64,000 nucleotides of DNA, taken from positions 124,001 to 188,000 of the forward strand of contig NZ_BLJI01000002.1 of assembly GCF_017312365.1 (NCBI RefSeq). The letters are read 5' to 3'. The translations under genes were made by a program, and so were the position numbers. Shown one piece after another: positions 49,097 to 58,520 of the stretch (positions are counted from its first letter, which is position 1; each line of letters begins with the position of its first letter). This stretch comes from Chroococcus sp. FPU101. GTDB lineage: Bacteria; Cyanobacteriota; Cyanobacteriia; Cyanobacteriales; Microcystaceae. The notes beneath the pieces are model-generated. The model saw nothing but the letters and a program-made list of their open reading frames with translations. It had not been told where the DNA came from and ran no database searches.

Positions 49097-50073
49097 AGCC
49101 GATTATTATAGCTCATCGGGGGGCGAGTGGTTATCGTCCTGAACATACCCTAGAAGCTTATGAGTTAGCAATTGTTTTAGGATCTGATTTTATTGAACCC
49201 GATCTCGTTTCTACTTCAGATGGTATTCTCATCGCACGTCATGAAAATGCTTTAGCCATTTTAGATCCGATTACTGATCAAGTGATCGAAGCGACAACGA
49301 ATATTACAGATTTACCTCAATTTAGCGCTCGTTTAACAACGAAAATCATTGATGGAAAACCGCTTACAGGTTGGTTTACTGAAGATTTTACCGCAGCAGA
49401 AATCAGAACCTACATCCGTGCTAGAGAAAGAATACCTCACATCCGTCCGCAAAATATCCAGTATAATGATCGCTTTTTAATTCCGACTCTACAAGAAATT
49501 ATCGATTTAGCCCAACAAAAAAACATTGGTATCTATCCCGAAACCAAACACCCTAGTTATTTTGCTTCTATTGAACTTGCTCTAGAAGAACCTTTGATCA
49601 AAATCTTAACCGAGAATGGCTATACCCAAAAACATGATCCTGTTTTTATTCAATCTTTTGAAGTTAGTAACCTACAAAATCTAAAAACCTTAACCTCATT
49701 ACCCTTAGTTCAGCTAATCAGTGATCAAGGTCATCCGTTTGATCGTCTGGGTTTATCTTATAGCGAAATGATCACCCCTTCAGGACTCGAACATATTGCT
49801 ACTTATGCAAATGCGATCGGGCCAAATAAAAATTTATTACGTGTGCGTAGTAATTTAATCCAGAATGCTCATCAAGTGGGTTTGCAAGTACATCCTTATA
49901 CCTTTCGCAATGAGGATATTTTTTTACTAAGTGAGTTTAAAGGTGATCCTCAAGCAGAATATCGTTTTTTCTATCAAATGGGAGTGGATGGAGTGTTTAC
50001 TGATTATCCCGATACCGCCATTCAAGTCCTAGATGCGAGAATCTCGTATAATGGATGGTCTGACAAATTTTAG
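49093..50073 (+). CDS. glycerophosphodiester phosphodiesterase
   Basis: Hydrolyses glycerophosphodiesters to glycerol-3-phosphate and an alcohol, 326 aa. The active-site start [20 protein letters not shown] and [19 protein letters not shown] are typical GDPD motifs, and YPETKHP supplies the Glu. No signal peptide is seen, unlike periplasmic GlpQ. The ATG at 49093 overlaps the ABC ATPase stop (ATGA), so translation is coupled. tyrS follows after 8 bp. Confidence 0.92.
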   Translation: MKPIIIAHRGASGYRPEHTLEAYELAIVLGSDFIEPDLVSTSDGILIARHENALAILDPITDQVIEATTNITDLPQFSARLTTKIIDGKPLTGWFTEDFTAAEIRTYIRARERIPHIRPQNIQYNDRFLIPTLQEIIDLAQQKNIGIYPETKHPSYFASIELALEEPLIKILTENGYTQKHDPVFIQSFEVSNLQNLKTLTSLPLVQLISDQGHPFDRLGLSYSEMITPSGLEHIATYANAIGPNKNLLRVRSNLIQNAHQVGLQVHPYTFRNEDIFLLSEFKGDPQAEYRFFYQMGVDGVFTDYPDTAIQVLDARISYNGWSDKF

Positions 50074-50081
50074 ACACAACA

Positions 50082-51293
50082 ATGACATTATCTTCACTCG
50101 ACTGGTTAATGCGTGGAACCAGTGAAATTTTTCCGAATCAAACAGACTCCGAGAACGAGTCGGAAAACTTAGTTAAATTATTACAGAAATCTGAACGACC
50201 ATTACGGATTAAACTAGGGATTGATCCAACAGGTAGTGATATCCATTTAGGTCATAGTATCCCATTTCGGAAACTGCGAGACTTTCAGGATGCAGGACAT
50301 ACGGCTGTCGTCATTATTGGTGATTTTACCGCACAAATCGGCGATCCAACGGGAAAATCGGAAGTTCGTAAACAACTCACAACTGAACAAGTTCGAGAAA
50401 ATGCGAGTCAGTATTTAGAGCAACTTCGTCCTATATTAGATTTTGAGACACCCAATAGACTTGAAATTCGCTATAACTCTGAATGGTTAAGCGGTTTAGA
50501 TTTAGGGAAAATTTTAACCCTACTTTCTACGATGACGGTAGGACAAATGTTAGCCAAAGAAGGTTTTTCGGAACGTTTCCTTAAAGAAAACCCGATCTTT
50601 TTACATGAATTTCTCTATCCATTAATGCAGGGATATGATTCAGTCGCTGTTGATGCAGATGTGGAACTTGGGGGAACCGATCAAAAGTTTAATATTGCAG
50701 TCGGTCGTGATTTACAACGCTATTTCGGCAAAAAACCGCAATTTGGATTATTATTACCGATTCTTATTGGGACAGATGGCACTCAAAAGATGTCGAAATC
50801 TCTGAATAATTATGTCGGTTTGCGAGAAGATGCTTTATCGATGTATTCCAAGTTAGAAAAAGTTCCCGATGCTTTATTAAAGAATTATTTCGAGCTATTG
50901 ACAAAATTACCACTCAATACAATACCAGAAAATCCCAGAGAAGCCCAAAAATTATTAGCCTTAGAAGTAACTTCACAGTTTCACGCGCTAGAAGGAGCGA
51001 AAATTGCTCAAGAAACAGCCTTAAATCTGGTTAAAAAAGGAGATGCAACAGCAGCAGAAGCAGTTCCCGAATATGACTTATCTAAAGTCGAATTTCCTGC
51101 CAAACTTTTTTATATTCTTTCTTCTAGCGGTTTGTGTAAAAGTAGTGGAGAGGGAAGAAGACAAATTCAAGGCGGTGCAGTAAGATTAGATGGCGATCGT
51201 ATTTCTGATGTTGATCTGACATTTGATACACCCGAACAACTGACAGGAAAAGTCTTACAAGTCGGTAAAACTAAATTTGCTCGTTTGGTTTAA
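50082..51293 (+). CDS. tyrS: tyrosyl-tRNA synthetase
   Basis: Class I aminoacyl-tRNA synthetase of 403 aa. HIGH-like motif is [14 protein letters not shown] motif is [10 protein letters not shown], and the C-terminal S4 RNA-binding domain reads [31 protein letters not shown]-type start is conserved. It belongs to the TyrRS branch with a short catalytic insert. Third gene of the run with the ABC ATPase and GDPD. Confidence 0.96.
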   Translation: MTLSSLDWLMRGTSEIFPNQTDSENESENLVKLLQKSERPLRIKLGIDPTGSDIHLGHSIPFRKLRDFQDAGHTAVVIIGDFTAQIGDPTGKSEVRKQLTTEQVRENASQYLEQLRPILDFETPNRLEIRYNSEWLSGLDLGKILTLLSTMTVGQMLAKEGFSERFLKENPIFLHEFLYPLMQGYDSVAVDADVELGGTDQKFNIAVGRDLQRYFGKKPQFGLLLPILIGTDGTQKMSKSLNNYVGLREDALSMYSKLEKVPDALLKNYFELLTKLPLNTIPENPREAQKLLALEVTSQFHALEGAKIAQETALNLVKKGDATAAEAVPEYDLSKVEFPAKLFYILSSSGLCKSSGEGRRQIQGGAVRLDGDRISDVDLTFDTPEQLTGKVLQVGKTKFARLV

Positions 51294-51369
51294 TTATTCT
51301 GGAACTTCGCTCAAGGTTGGTAGAGCAGAGTGTCTTACGTGGAGAATACAAACTGTAGGAGGAACGAAA

Positions 51370-51602
51370 ATGGGAACTTTGACCATTCGTTTAAGCGATG
51401 ATAAACATACCCGATTAAAAGAACTTGCACAAACTAGAGGATTAGTGTGAATAAATTAATTGAAGAACTGTCTACTATTGCATTAACTGAATTTGATACA
51501 ATGACTCGTTTCAGAGCGATCGCTGCTAGTGGTAATCCCGAAGAAGGTTTACAATTATTAGCTAAACTCGATTCTTTCTTTTCTACTCAAAAAGAAAGTT
51601 AA
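51370..51602 (+). pseudogene. frameshifted ribbon-helix-helix antitoxin-like gene
   Basis: An AGGAGG site precedes the ATG at 51370. The frame reads MGTLTIRLSDDKHTRLKEL and stops at TGA (51448-51450) after 26 codons. Restoring one A at 51444 (TTAGTG to TTAAGTG) gives RGLSVNKLIEELSTIAL and an open frame to TAA at 51602, total 77 aa. That is a typical RHH antitoxin-like protein. No toxin gene follows. As in rocD and tnpB, a single base is missing in a short homopolymer. Confidence 0.72.
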
Positions 51603-51886
51603 CAGTCTAGTTTAACCTAAGTTTTTCTTAAAGTATACTAACCCTCAAGGATCTTGCTATATTTACGATGACCGCCTAACCTCTCTCTAAGCTTGTTCCT
51701 ATCTGGGTAGTAAATTAATTTAACCGACTTTTGGGCAGATGGGAAGGAAGTTAACCCGATCTCCCCATCCGCTTCCACTCAATCTAACTCCGTTAAAAAT
51801 TGCCCCTAAAAGCCCTACTAACCTCAAAACGATAGTTGCAATGCACCAAAATGTTTTGACAATCCAAGCGAGTTGTTATACGGCAA

Positions 51887-52609
51887 TTAGCATAGATACC
51901 TGGTCTCCAGAGATTCTTCAATGATTTGTCCATCTTCCCTCAGTTTTACTTGATACGCTTTTGCTGCTGGTCTTGAAGTAACAACTTCCATAACTTGTTG
52001 CCCTTCAAACAACACTGCCGCTCCGTCATCAATTCCAATACCAGGAGGCAATTCACCGTTTTTGATTAGCTGATGAAAGTCGGCTCTTCGGTTGGATTCA
52101 CTATCGTAGTGTGGTGTGCAACTACCCCGAACTAACCCCAAACCTTGCAACGAACTCAGCTTACCAACCCAAGTTGAGTCACTTCCACCATATTCAAACC
52201 AACAAATTGCACCAGCACTCATCCCAGTTAGTAAGATGCCAGATCGCCAAGCCTTCCTCAAAATCTCGTCGATATTCCACTCTCGCCATACTGCAAGCAT
52301 TGCGCGAGTATTTCCCCCACCCACATAAATCAAGTCTTGATTCAACAGATGTTGTTCAATATCAATTAATGGGATTGCACTTGATCGCGGTTGACGAAAG
52401 AAAGCAAGATGTGATGGTTTGCAGGAATACCTAGCAAATGCTGTGTAGAAACGTGAAAGGAAGTCTTCTGAATCGCCGCTAGCAGTAGGAATAAAGCAGA
52501 CTTTGGGAGCGGTTTTACCCGTGCAGTTTAGACAGTACTGATCCAACAGTAGATTCTCTGGTTCCATTAAGAAACCGCCACCACCAATTGCGATCAACTT
52601 TGAAACCAT
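51887..52609 (-). CDS. peptidase S51 family protein (dipeptidase E / cyanophycinase-like)
   Basis: Class I glutamine-amidotransferase-fold serine peptidase of about 240 aa. The nucleophile is in LTGMSAGAICWFEYG, IPTASGDSEDFL and YVGGGNTRAML precede it, and PHYDSESNRR supplies the downstream His region. Length and motifs are closer to PepE-type aspartyl dipeptidases than to full cyanophycinase. Cytoplasmic. The ATG at 52609 is used. Confidence 0.85.
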   Translation of the reverse strand: MVSKLIAIGGGGFLMEPENLLLDQYCLNCTGKTAPKVCFIPTASGDSEDFLSRFYTAFARYSCKPSHLAFFRQPRSSAIPLIDIEQHLLNQDLIYVGGGNTRAMLAVWREWNIDEILRKAWRSGILLTGMSAGAICWFEYGGSDSTWVGKLSSLQGLGLVRGSCTPHYDSESNRRADFHQLIKNGELPPGIGIDDGAAVLFEGQQVMEVVTSRPAAKAYQVKLREDGQIIEESLETRYLC

Positions 52610-52843
52610 ACAAGATAAATCGTTCAATTTTTCCCCTAATATAAAATAACATAAAAGTAACCAAATCCTAAGTAAACCTTCGTTTCACAATTGGCTACCT
52701 AAACCAGATTGCAGGTTTTTCCCACTCCCTTTTGAATCTGTAAGCAGCATACCCCGCCAATATATACATTCCCCTCACTTCGTTTCAAGTCGGGGCGGGT
52801 GCTGGTTAGGGGTAAAACCTCTAAAACCCCCAATCGGGCGGAC

Positions 52844-52865
52844 AAGAAAAAAGTGATTTTTTCTT
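52844..52865. repeat. perfect AT-rich inverted repeat
   Basis: AAGAAAAAA, loop GTGA, TTTTTTCTT: a 9-bp perfect stem lying just after the RHH gene stop (52889, minus strand). It may end that transcript. Confidence 0.5.
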
Positions 52866-52888
52866 ACTTATCCTATTAACTAATCGAG

Positions 52889-53143
52889 CTAACAATCATC
52901 TTCTTTCCCATCTGCCCAAAAATAGCCTTGAACAAACTCATCAAAAGAACGAAATCTCCCAGTCTCAAAATCATCTAAACCCTGTTGTATTCCATTAATT
53001 GCTTCTTGATAATCTGTTGCTTCCCACTCCAAAATACGGGTGAGCAGTTCGGCTGCAACAAGAGAAATATCTTTGCCCTGATGTGCGGCTTTATCACGAA
53101 GTTGGGCTTCTATTTCCGAACTCAGATTAACAATAATTGCCAT
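52889..53143 (-). CDS. antitoxin-like small protein (RHH type)
   Basis: Protein of 84 aa starting with a beta-strand and two helices (IIVNLSSEIEAQLRDKA, DISLVAAELLTRIL), like ribbon-helix-helix antitoxins, and with an acidic C-terminus (ADGKEDDC). No toxin gene is next to it. It runs in the same direction as xdhC, 35 bp further on. Function inferred only from shape. Confidence 0.65.
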   Translation of the reverse strand: MAIIVNLSSEIEAQLRDKAAHQGKDISLVAAELLTRILEWEATDYQEAINGIQQGLDDFETGRFRSFDEFVQGYFWADGKEDDC

Positions 53144-53178
53144 AAATTTAATCTAGCATCAAGTCGGTAACAGTTATT

Positions 53179-54144
53179 TTAGCCTAATTTCTGTCGCAAA
53201 GCGTCTCTTAGGGGCTTTCCTGTACCACCGCGACGTACTAAGATAAGTTCTGCACAGATACTCACGGCGATTTCTTCGGGGGTCAAAGCCCCAATATCTA
53301 GACCAATAGGGGCATAAATCGAAGATAGGCGATCGCTCTGACTTCTAATATTTTGATACACTTGTATTACTCTTTTTTGACTGCCAATCATACCGATATA
53401 CTGACAGGGTAATGTCCTTTCTAACAACGCTTCTAATGCCTCTAAATCGTACTTATAGCCCCGTGTGACCAAGGCGACGTACATCTGTTCATAGTGGGCT
53501 AATTGTTCTAATGTGGTCGAAATCGGTTCATTAAAGATATGGGTTGCCTGGGGATAACGTTGCGGGTTGGCCCAAGAAATGCGATCGTCTTGTATCATAA
53601 TTTGATAACCGATTAAATGTGCGACTTTGGCTAATTGTTCTGCGACATGACCCGCACCAACAATCAGTAAAATAGGTGATGGTTGCAAAGTTTCGATAAA
53701 AGCATGATCTAATTTTGGAACGGTATCGACGATGTAGGGATTATGGTCTGATGATAGGGGAGTGACTACTGTAACACTTTGACCCGACTCCAGACGTTTT
53801 AGGATCTCTTGGACTAAGTTTATCGCATCTTCACCCGACCAACGTTCTAGCCATACTTGCATCATCCCCCCGCAAATGCCTTGAGTTTCGCGTGTTTGTG
53901 AACCTGTGAGGTCAATTTCTACGAGTTGCTTTTCACCTGTTGTTAATACCTTCATTGCAGTATTGATGACTTTAGCTTCACCTGCACCCCCACCAATTGT
54001 ATTAAAAATACGACCATCAGGACAAATGACCATTTTTGCCCCAATTTCTCGCGGTACAGAACCTTTACTATTAACTACCGTTGCTAAAACTGCAGGGCCA
54101 TTTTGTAACGCTTGAGCAAGTTGTTGATAGCAATGAACGGTCAT
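53179..54144 (-). CDS. xdhC: XdhC/CoxI family factor
   Basis: XdhC sulfurates and inserts molybdenum cofactor into xanthine dehydrogenase. It is 321 aa. The N-terminal XdhC/CoxI domain (GPAVLATVVNSKGSVPREIGA) and C-terminal Rossmann XdhC_C domain (LLIVGAGHVAEQLAKVA, IGSQKRVIQVY) are both present, with GICGGMMQVW. It lies downstream of xdhA and xdhB on the same strand, but two small antitoxin-like ORFs come between xdhB and xdhC. Confidence 0.92.
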   Translation of the reverse strand: MTVHCYQQLAQALQNGPAVLATVVNSKGSVPREIGAKMVICPDGRIFNTIGGGAGEAKVINTAMKVLTTGEKQLVEIDLTGSQTRETQGICGGMMQVWLERWSGEDAINLVQEILKRLESGQSVTVVTPLSSDHNPYIVDTVPKLDHAFIETLQPSPILLIVGAGHVAEQLAKVAHLIGYQIMIQDDRISWANPQRYPQATHIFNEPISTTLEQLAHYEQMYVALVTRGYKYDLEALEALLERTLPCQYIGMIGSQKRVIQVYQNIRSQSDRLSSIYAPIGLDIGALTPEEIAVSICAELILVRRGGTGKPLRDALRQKLG

Positions 54145-54145
54145 C

Positions 54146-54316
54146 TTACCAGATTTCCTTGCCTACTGGAAAACCCGAATCAACTCCCTGATGACGATTT
54201 TCGAGTGTAATTTTTTCTACTAGTTCATCAAGAGAATATTTCTGATTTCTTTTAAACTTAGTCTTTAAATCTTTCTCTGATTGATGCTCAATATTATTGT
54301 TTTTAATATCGTTCAT
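54146..54316 (-). CDS. MazE-like antitoxin fragment
   Basis: ORF of 56 aa whose C-terminal half (YSLDELVEKITLENRHQGVD, then SGFPVGKEIW) resembles the tail of cyanobacterial MazE-type antitoxins. The usual N-terminal AbrB-like DNA-binding part is missing or replaced by low-complexity Asn/Lys-rich sequence. No ribosome-binding site. The stop is 1 bp before the xdhC ATG. Probably a remnant; coding status is uncertain. Confidence 0.5.
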   Translation of the reverse strand: MNDIKNNNIEHQSEKDLKTKFKRNQKYSLDELVEKITLENRHQGVDSGFPVGKEIW

Positions 54317-54393
54317 TATATTTGTGATTTTTAAATTAATTTTTTAACGTCAGGATAAGATGATATTTTTTTATCTACTGTTAGGATAGACAA

Positions 54394-54627
54394 TTATAAA
54401 TTTTTGCTGTAGCTTAGTGCTTCCCAATCATCTAAATCGGTAGCAGATTCAAAAGGAGCATCATAACGAATAACCCTGCCCTCTAATGAAGAATGTTCTA
54501 AGTTAATAGAAGTTTGAGAACGTTCTATAATAATAACTTCTACAACATCTCCTTTTTTAAAAGGTAAGTTTTCGAGGTTTAATGTACCGCTTTCCAAGAT
54601 AATTTTTTCTGAGTGATGAATAGTCAT
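54394..54627 (-). CDS. small antitoxin-like protein
   Basis: Protein of 77 aa with the layout of cyanobacterial antitoxin-like proteins: beta-rich start (SGTLNLENLPFKKGDVVEVIII) and an acidic end (DLDDWEAL), often found before VapC/PIN toxins. No toxin follows. It lies between xdhB and xdhC, so it is presumably in the xdh transcript. An AGGAGAA site precedes the ATG. Confidence 0.68.
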   Translation of the reverse strand: MTIHHSEKIILESGTLNLENLPFKKGDVVEVIIIERSQTSINLEHSSLEGRVIRYDAPFESATDLDDWEALSYSKNL

Positions 54628-54676
54628 TAAAATTTTCTCCTAAGATATATTTTATCATTTTTAAACAGGCTAAATC

Positions 54677-56995
54677 CTAGACATTAGCAGTCGTTACGGA
54701 ATGTGCTTTGACATAATCAATCGCCGTTAAAGTTGCTTCAGGAGTTGCGGGTAAAGCAAGGGGAATATAATCTGTTTTTCCAAATGCAGCAATAGCAGCA
54801 CGAATAGCCTCCCGTACGGAAATAGCTAACATAAAGGGGGGTTCACCGACTGCTTTACTTCCATAAATCACACCATTAGAGGGGGCGCGTTCTAGTAAAT
54901 GGACGTTAAAATGTTCTGGAACATCGCTAATTGTGGGAATTTTATAGGTACTAGGGGCAAAGGTGCGGAGTCGTCCTTTATCATCCCAGACGAGTTCTTC
55001 CATTGTATGCCAGCCCATCCCTTGTACAAAAGCCCCTTCTATCTGTCCCTGGTCAATAAAAGGGTTTAAAGATTGTCCGACATCATGGACGATATCAACT
55101 TTTTTTAGTTTAAAGGCACCTGTCAATCCATCCACTTCGACTTCACTCACAGCAGCACCATAAGCGAAATAATAGAAAGGACGGCCTTTACCTTCGATGG
55201 GGTTCCAGTGAATATTCGGGGTGCGATAGTATCCTGTTGCAGAAAGACTAATTCGTTCATTGTAGGTTTGTTGAACGACTTCATCGAATGAGACTCGCGC
55301 TCTAGGATAACTCTTACAATAGATCCAATCGTCCTCAAATATAAAGTCTTCGGGTGCATCTAATTGTAAAATTTTCGCTGCGACAGGTGCCATTCGTGCT
55401 TTGAGCGTTTCACAGGCATTTTTAATCGCTTGTCCGTTTAAGTCAGAACCACTAGAAGCTGCTGTGGCTGAAGTATTTGGGACTTTTTCAGTACTGGTGT
55501 GCATCATGCGAAACCGTTCGATTTTGACTCCTAATGTGTGGGCGGCAACTTGAATCATTTTGGTGTGTAAACCTTGCCCCATTTCGGTTCCACCATGATT
55601 CAGTTGAATACTGCCATCGGTGTAAATTAGAACTAATGCACCAGCTTGATTGTAGACAGTTTTATTGAAGGAAACGCCAAATTTAACAGGAGTAATGGCA
55701 ATACCTTTCTTTTTGTACGGACTGGTTTGATTAAATTCATTGACTTCGGCTAATCTTTGGGCAAAATTAGAGTTGGTTTTAACTTCATGCCAAACTCTGT
55801 CTAAACGGTTATCGTATAATTCTTGTCCGTAGTGGGTGGTATTGGTTTCGCCTTCTCCGTGATAAAAGTTGCGTTCACGGATGACATGAGGCGGTATATC
55901 TAGTGTACGAGAAATGCGATCGATTATATCTTCAATGACAATCATTCCCTGCGGCCCACCAAACCCCCGATAGGCTGTATTAGAAACACGATTTGATTTG
56001 GTAATCTGTCCACAAACCACTAAATCAGGAATATAGTAAGCATTATCGATGTGTAATACGGAACGTCCTAAAACGGGTGGCGATAAATCTAAACTCCAAC
56101 CACCATCAGCATAAAGATTTGCCGATAAAGCAGTGATTTTTCCCTCTTTCGTAAAACCAACTCGGTAGTTTACATAATAACCGTGTCGTTTCCCTGTCAG
56201 AATCATGTCATGGTGTCGTCTGAGTCGAACACGTACAGGGCGGCCAGTTTTTTTGGCGGCAATTGCGGCTAAACAGGCAAATATATTCGCTTGTGATTCT
56301 TTTCCACCAAACGCGCCCCCCATCCTTATACAAGTCACTACTACGAGATTAGCGGGAATACCTAAAACCCGCGCTACAATATGTTGAGTTTCGCTTGGAT
56401 GTTGGGTAGACGCATAAATTTTATAACCCCCTTCACCATCTAACAACGCCCAACTGGTATGAGTTTCGAGATAAAAATGGTCTTGCCCATTCATATCTAA
56501 TTCTCCTTCTAAAACCATTTCTGCTTCTTCTAGGGCTTTTTCGGGGTCACCGCGCCGAATAACGTTGGGTTGTCCTTGAAAACTGCCTAATTTTACCGCT
56601 TCTCTAACGCTAGTAATGGCATCTAATGGCTCATATTCTACAATAATCTTTTCGGCCGCTTGACGGGCTGCGTCTTCGGTTTCGCCCACTGTCCAGATAA
56701 CGGCTTGTCCATAGTAATACACTTGTTCTGTCGGAATCAGAATTTCATCATGAATAATAACACCCGTATCGTTTTCTCCTGGGATATCATCGGCAGTTAG
56801 AACAGTGACAAATCCTTCAACCTCACTGGTTTTACTGGTATCAATCTTGAGAATTTTTGCGGCAGCGTGGGGTGAAAGAACAGGATACAGAGATAACATT
56901 CCTTGAAACTGACGTTGGTCATCCGTATACATCGCATGACCTGTGACATGACCTTCCGCACTTTCATGAGGTTTTTTGATTCCGACTGCACTCAT
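54677..56995 (-). CDS. xdhB: xanthine dehydrogenase molybdopterin subunit
   Basis: Large Mo-binding subunit of 772 aa. GGAFGGKESQANIFA and YRGFGGPQGM bind the cofactor, GSDLNGQAI lies close to Moco, and the catalytic Glu is in GSKAVGEPPFMLA. It is the XdhB arrangement of two-subunit enzymes, oxidising hypoxanthine and xanthine to urate. The ATG overlaps the xdhA stop by 1 bp. No gross anomalies. Confidence 0.95.
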   Translation of the reverse strand: MSAVGIKKPHESAEGHVTGHAMYTDDQRQFQGMLSLYPVLSPHAAAKILKIDTSKTSEVEGFVTVLTADDIPGENDTGVIIHDEILIPTEQVYYYGQAVIWTVGETEDAARQAAEKIIVEYEPLDAITSVREAVKLGSFQGQPNVIRRGDPEKALEEAEMVLEGELDMNGQDHFYLETHTSWALLDGEGGYKIYASTQHPSETQHIVARVLGIPANLVVVTCIRMGGAFGGKESQANIFACLAAIAAKKTGRPVRVRLRRHHDMILTGKRHGYYVNYRVGFTKEGKITALSANLYADGGWSLDLSPPVLGRSVLHIDNAYYIPDLVVCGQITKSNRVSNTAYRGFGGPQGMIVIEDIIDRISRTLDIPPHVIRERNFYHGEGETNTTHYGQELYDNRLDRVWHEVKTNSNFAQRLAEVNEFNQTSPYKKKGIAITPVKFGVSFNKTVYNQAGALVLIYTDGSIQLNHGGTEMGQGLHTKMIQVAAHTLGVKIERFRMMHTSTEKVPNTSATAASSGSDLNGQAIKNACETLKARMAPVAAKILQLDAPEDFIFEDDWIYCKSYPRARVSFDEVVQQTYNERISLSATGYYRTPNIHWNPIEGKGRPFYYFAYGAAVSEVEVDGLTGAFKLKKVDIVHDVGQSLNPFIDQGQIEGAFVQGMGWHTMEELVWDDKGRLRTFAPSTYKIPTISDVPEHFNVHLLERAPSNGVIYGSKAVGEPPFMLAISVREAIRAAIAAFGKTDYIPLALPATPEATLTAIDYVKAHSVTTANV

Positions 56996-58404
56996 TAGAT
57001 GTTCTCCTGACTCATTTCTACAAAAAATTTCTCAAACAAATTAGCGACTAATTTTTTACGATATTCGGCACTTCCGCGTAAATCACTTAAGGGTGTAAAC
57101 GCTTCATACAAAGCAGTTTTGGCTTGTTGTATCGTCTCAAGTGTCCAAGGTTGACCGACTAACATTGATTCGACAGATAATGCTCTAGCGGGGGTTGCAG
57201 CGACTCCACCATATCCTAATCTAGCGTGAACGATCGTGTTATTAGAGTCAAGATCGATCGTATAAGCGGCCGCGACAATACTGATATCATCAGTACCTCG
57301 TTTTCCAATTTTATAGGACTGACTCAAGCGACGCACTGCATTAGGGGTAATCGTTTTAGGAATTGTAACAGAAAAGATAATTTCACCTTTTTGGAGTTCG
57401 GTTTGTCGATAGCCTTTAAAAAAGTCGGCTAATAAAATGGTTCTTTCACCGTTGAGACTAACTAGCTTGACTGTTGCATCGAGGGACAACAATACTGGAG
57501 GTAAATCACCAATAGGGGAAGCGGTTCCAATATTTCCGCCTAATGTAGCCCGATTTCGGACTTGTCGCGCTGCAAACCAGTAAATCATTTCATCGATACT
57601 CGGAAAAATACCCTGTAAGCTTCTCTCAATATGCGTCAGGGGAACGGCTGCACCAATTTCGACAAAATCTGAAGCATGATTAATAAATTTGAGTTCTTCA
57701 ACTCCTTCTAATGAAATCATGATGGGATAAGTTTGACGATGCCAACTGAGTTCTAATCCTAAATCGGTTCCACCCGCTATTAAAGTCGCACTAGGATGCT
57801 GCTGTAATAGTTCTAAAACCTCTGATATATGGCTTGGACGATAAAAATGATGGTCAGAAAAAGTATAATCAATTGGCTCTAAAAACGTGTCACAATTGCT
57901 CAATTTTTCGGTAAAACTATCATTTTCTACTTTTCCAGTAACCATTTCTGAAGCGCGACGAATGGCCAGATATCCCGTACAACGACACAAATTCCCATCA
58001 ATGCAGAGATCATCCACCTTACCTTCATAATACGCTGAAAACATACTCATGATAAAACCAGGGGTACAATAGCCACATTGAGAACCACCCGTTTGTACCA
58101 TTGCCTCTTGTACAGGGTGTAACTTGCCATTCGCTAGACCTTCTGCGGTAATGACTTCACGTCCTGCAACCGAACCAACGGGAATCAAACAACTATTCAC
58201 TGCTTGATAAGTCGGTTTTCCTTCCGCACTCTGACCAATTACAGCAACGGTACAGGCCCCGCAGTCACCATCACCGCAGCCCTCTTTTGTTCCGACATAG
58301 CCATGTTGACGAAGATATTCTAGTAGTGTAATGGTTGGTGCAATATCCTTAAGACGTACCAACTGACCATTAATCGTTAGTGTTAATTCTTGTATAAGTT
58401 GCAT
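56995..58404 (-). CDS. xdhA: xanthine dehydrogenase small subunit (2Fe-2S / FAD)
   Basis: Subunit of 469 aa. The plant-type 2Fe-2S motif is GCGDGDCGACTV, the second cluster is in GGSQCGYCTPGF and DGNLCRCTGYL, and the FAD domain has TLIAGGTDLGLE and NRATLGGNIGTASPIGDLP. I use ATG 58404, which has a CAGGAA site and suits the predicted transcript start at about 58446. An ATG at 58434 would leave a leader of only about 12 nt. Transcribed from an NtcA-type promoter. Confidence 0.95.
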   Translation of the reverse strand: MQLIQELTLTINGQLVRLKDIAPTITLLEYLRQHGYVGTKEGCGDGDCGACTVAVIGQSAEGKPTYQAVNSCLIPVGSVAGREVITAEGLANGKLHPVQEAMVQTGGSQCGYCTPGFIMSMFSAYYEGKVDDLCIDGNLCRCTGYLAIRRASEMVTGKVENDSFTEKLSNCDTFLEPIDYTFSDHHFYRPSHISEVLELLQQHPSATLIAGGTDLGLELSWHRQTYPIMISLEGVEELKFINHASDFVEIGAAVPLTHIERSLQGIFPSIDEMIYWFAARQVRNRATLGGNIGTASPIGDLPPVLLSLDATVKLVSLNGERTILLADFFKGYRQTELQKGEIIFSVTIPKTITPNAVRRLSQSYKIGKRGTDDISIVAAAYTIDLDSNNTIVHARLGYGGVAATPARALSVESMLVGQPWTLETIQQAKTALYEAFTPLSDLRGSAEYRKKLVANLFEKFFVEMSQENI

Positions 58405-58452
58405 CACGCTTTCCTGTGATTGTTGAGTGAGCAAACAATATCTTAGATCGAT

Positions 58453-58494
58453 ATTGTATACAGTTTAAATTCAGCTAGATGTACCTTTGGCTAC
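58453..58494 (-). promoter_or_regulatory. NtcA-type promoter of xdhA
   Basis: On the minus strand GTAGCCAAAGGTAC (58494-58481) is followed by 22 nt and TACAAT (58458-58453). This is the canonical GTA-N8-TAC / 22-23 nt / TAN3T layout. A TTGTATACAG-type palindrome (58454-58463) overlaps the -10. Confidence 0.75.
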
Positions 58495-58520
58495 AGTAGC
58501 TGAATTTTAAAGAAGCAAAT

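Noticed and set aside
51739-51924. 61-codon ORF between the RHH gene and the S51 peptidase
   Set aside because: No ribosome-binding site, no family resemblance and it overlaps the peptidase 3' end.
52751-52800. GC-rich inverted sequence (CCCCTCACTT ... AAGTCGGGG) as a second IS605 end
   Set aside because: It resembles a hairpin end but no transposase remnant or AGTATGTCAA-type terminus is next to it.
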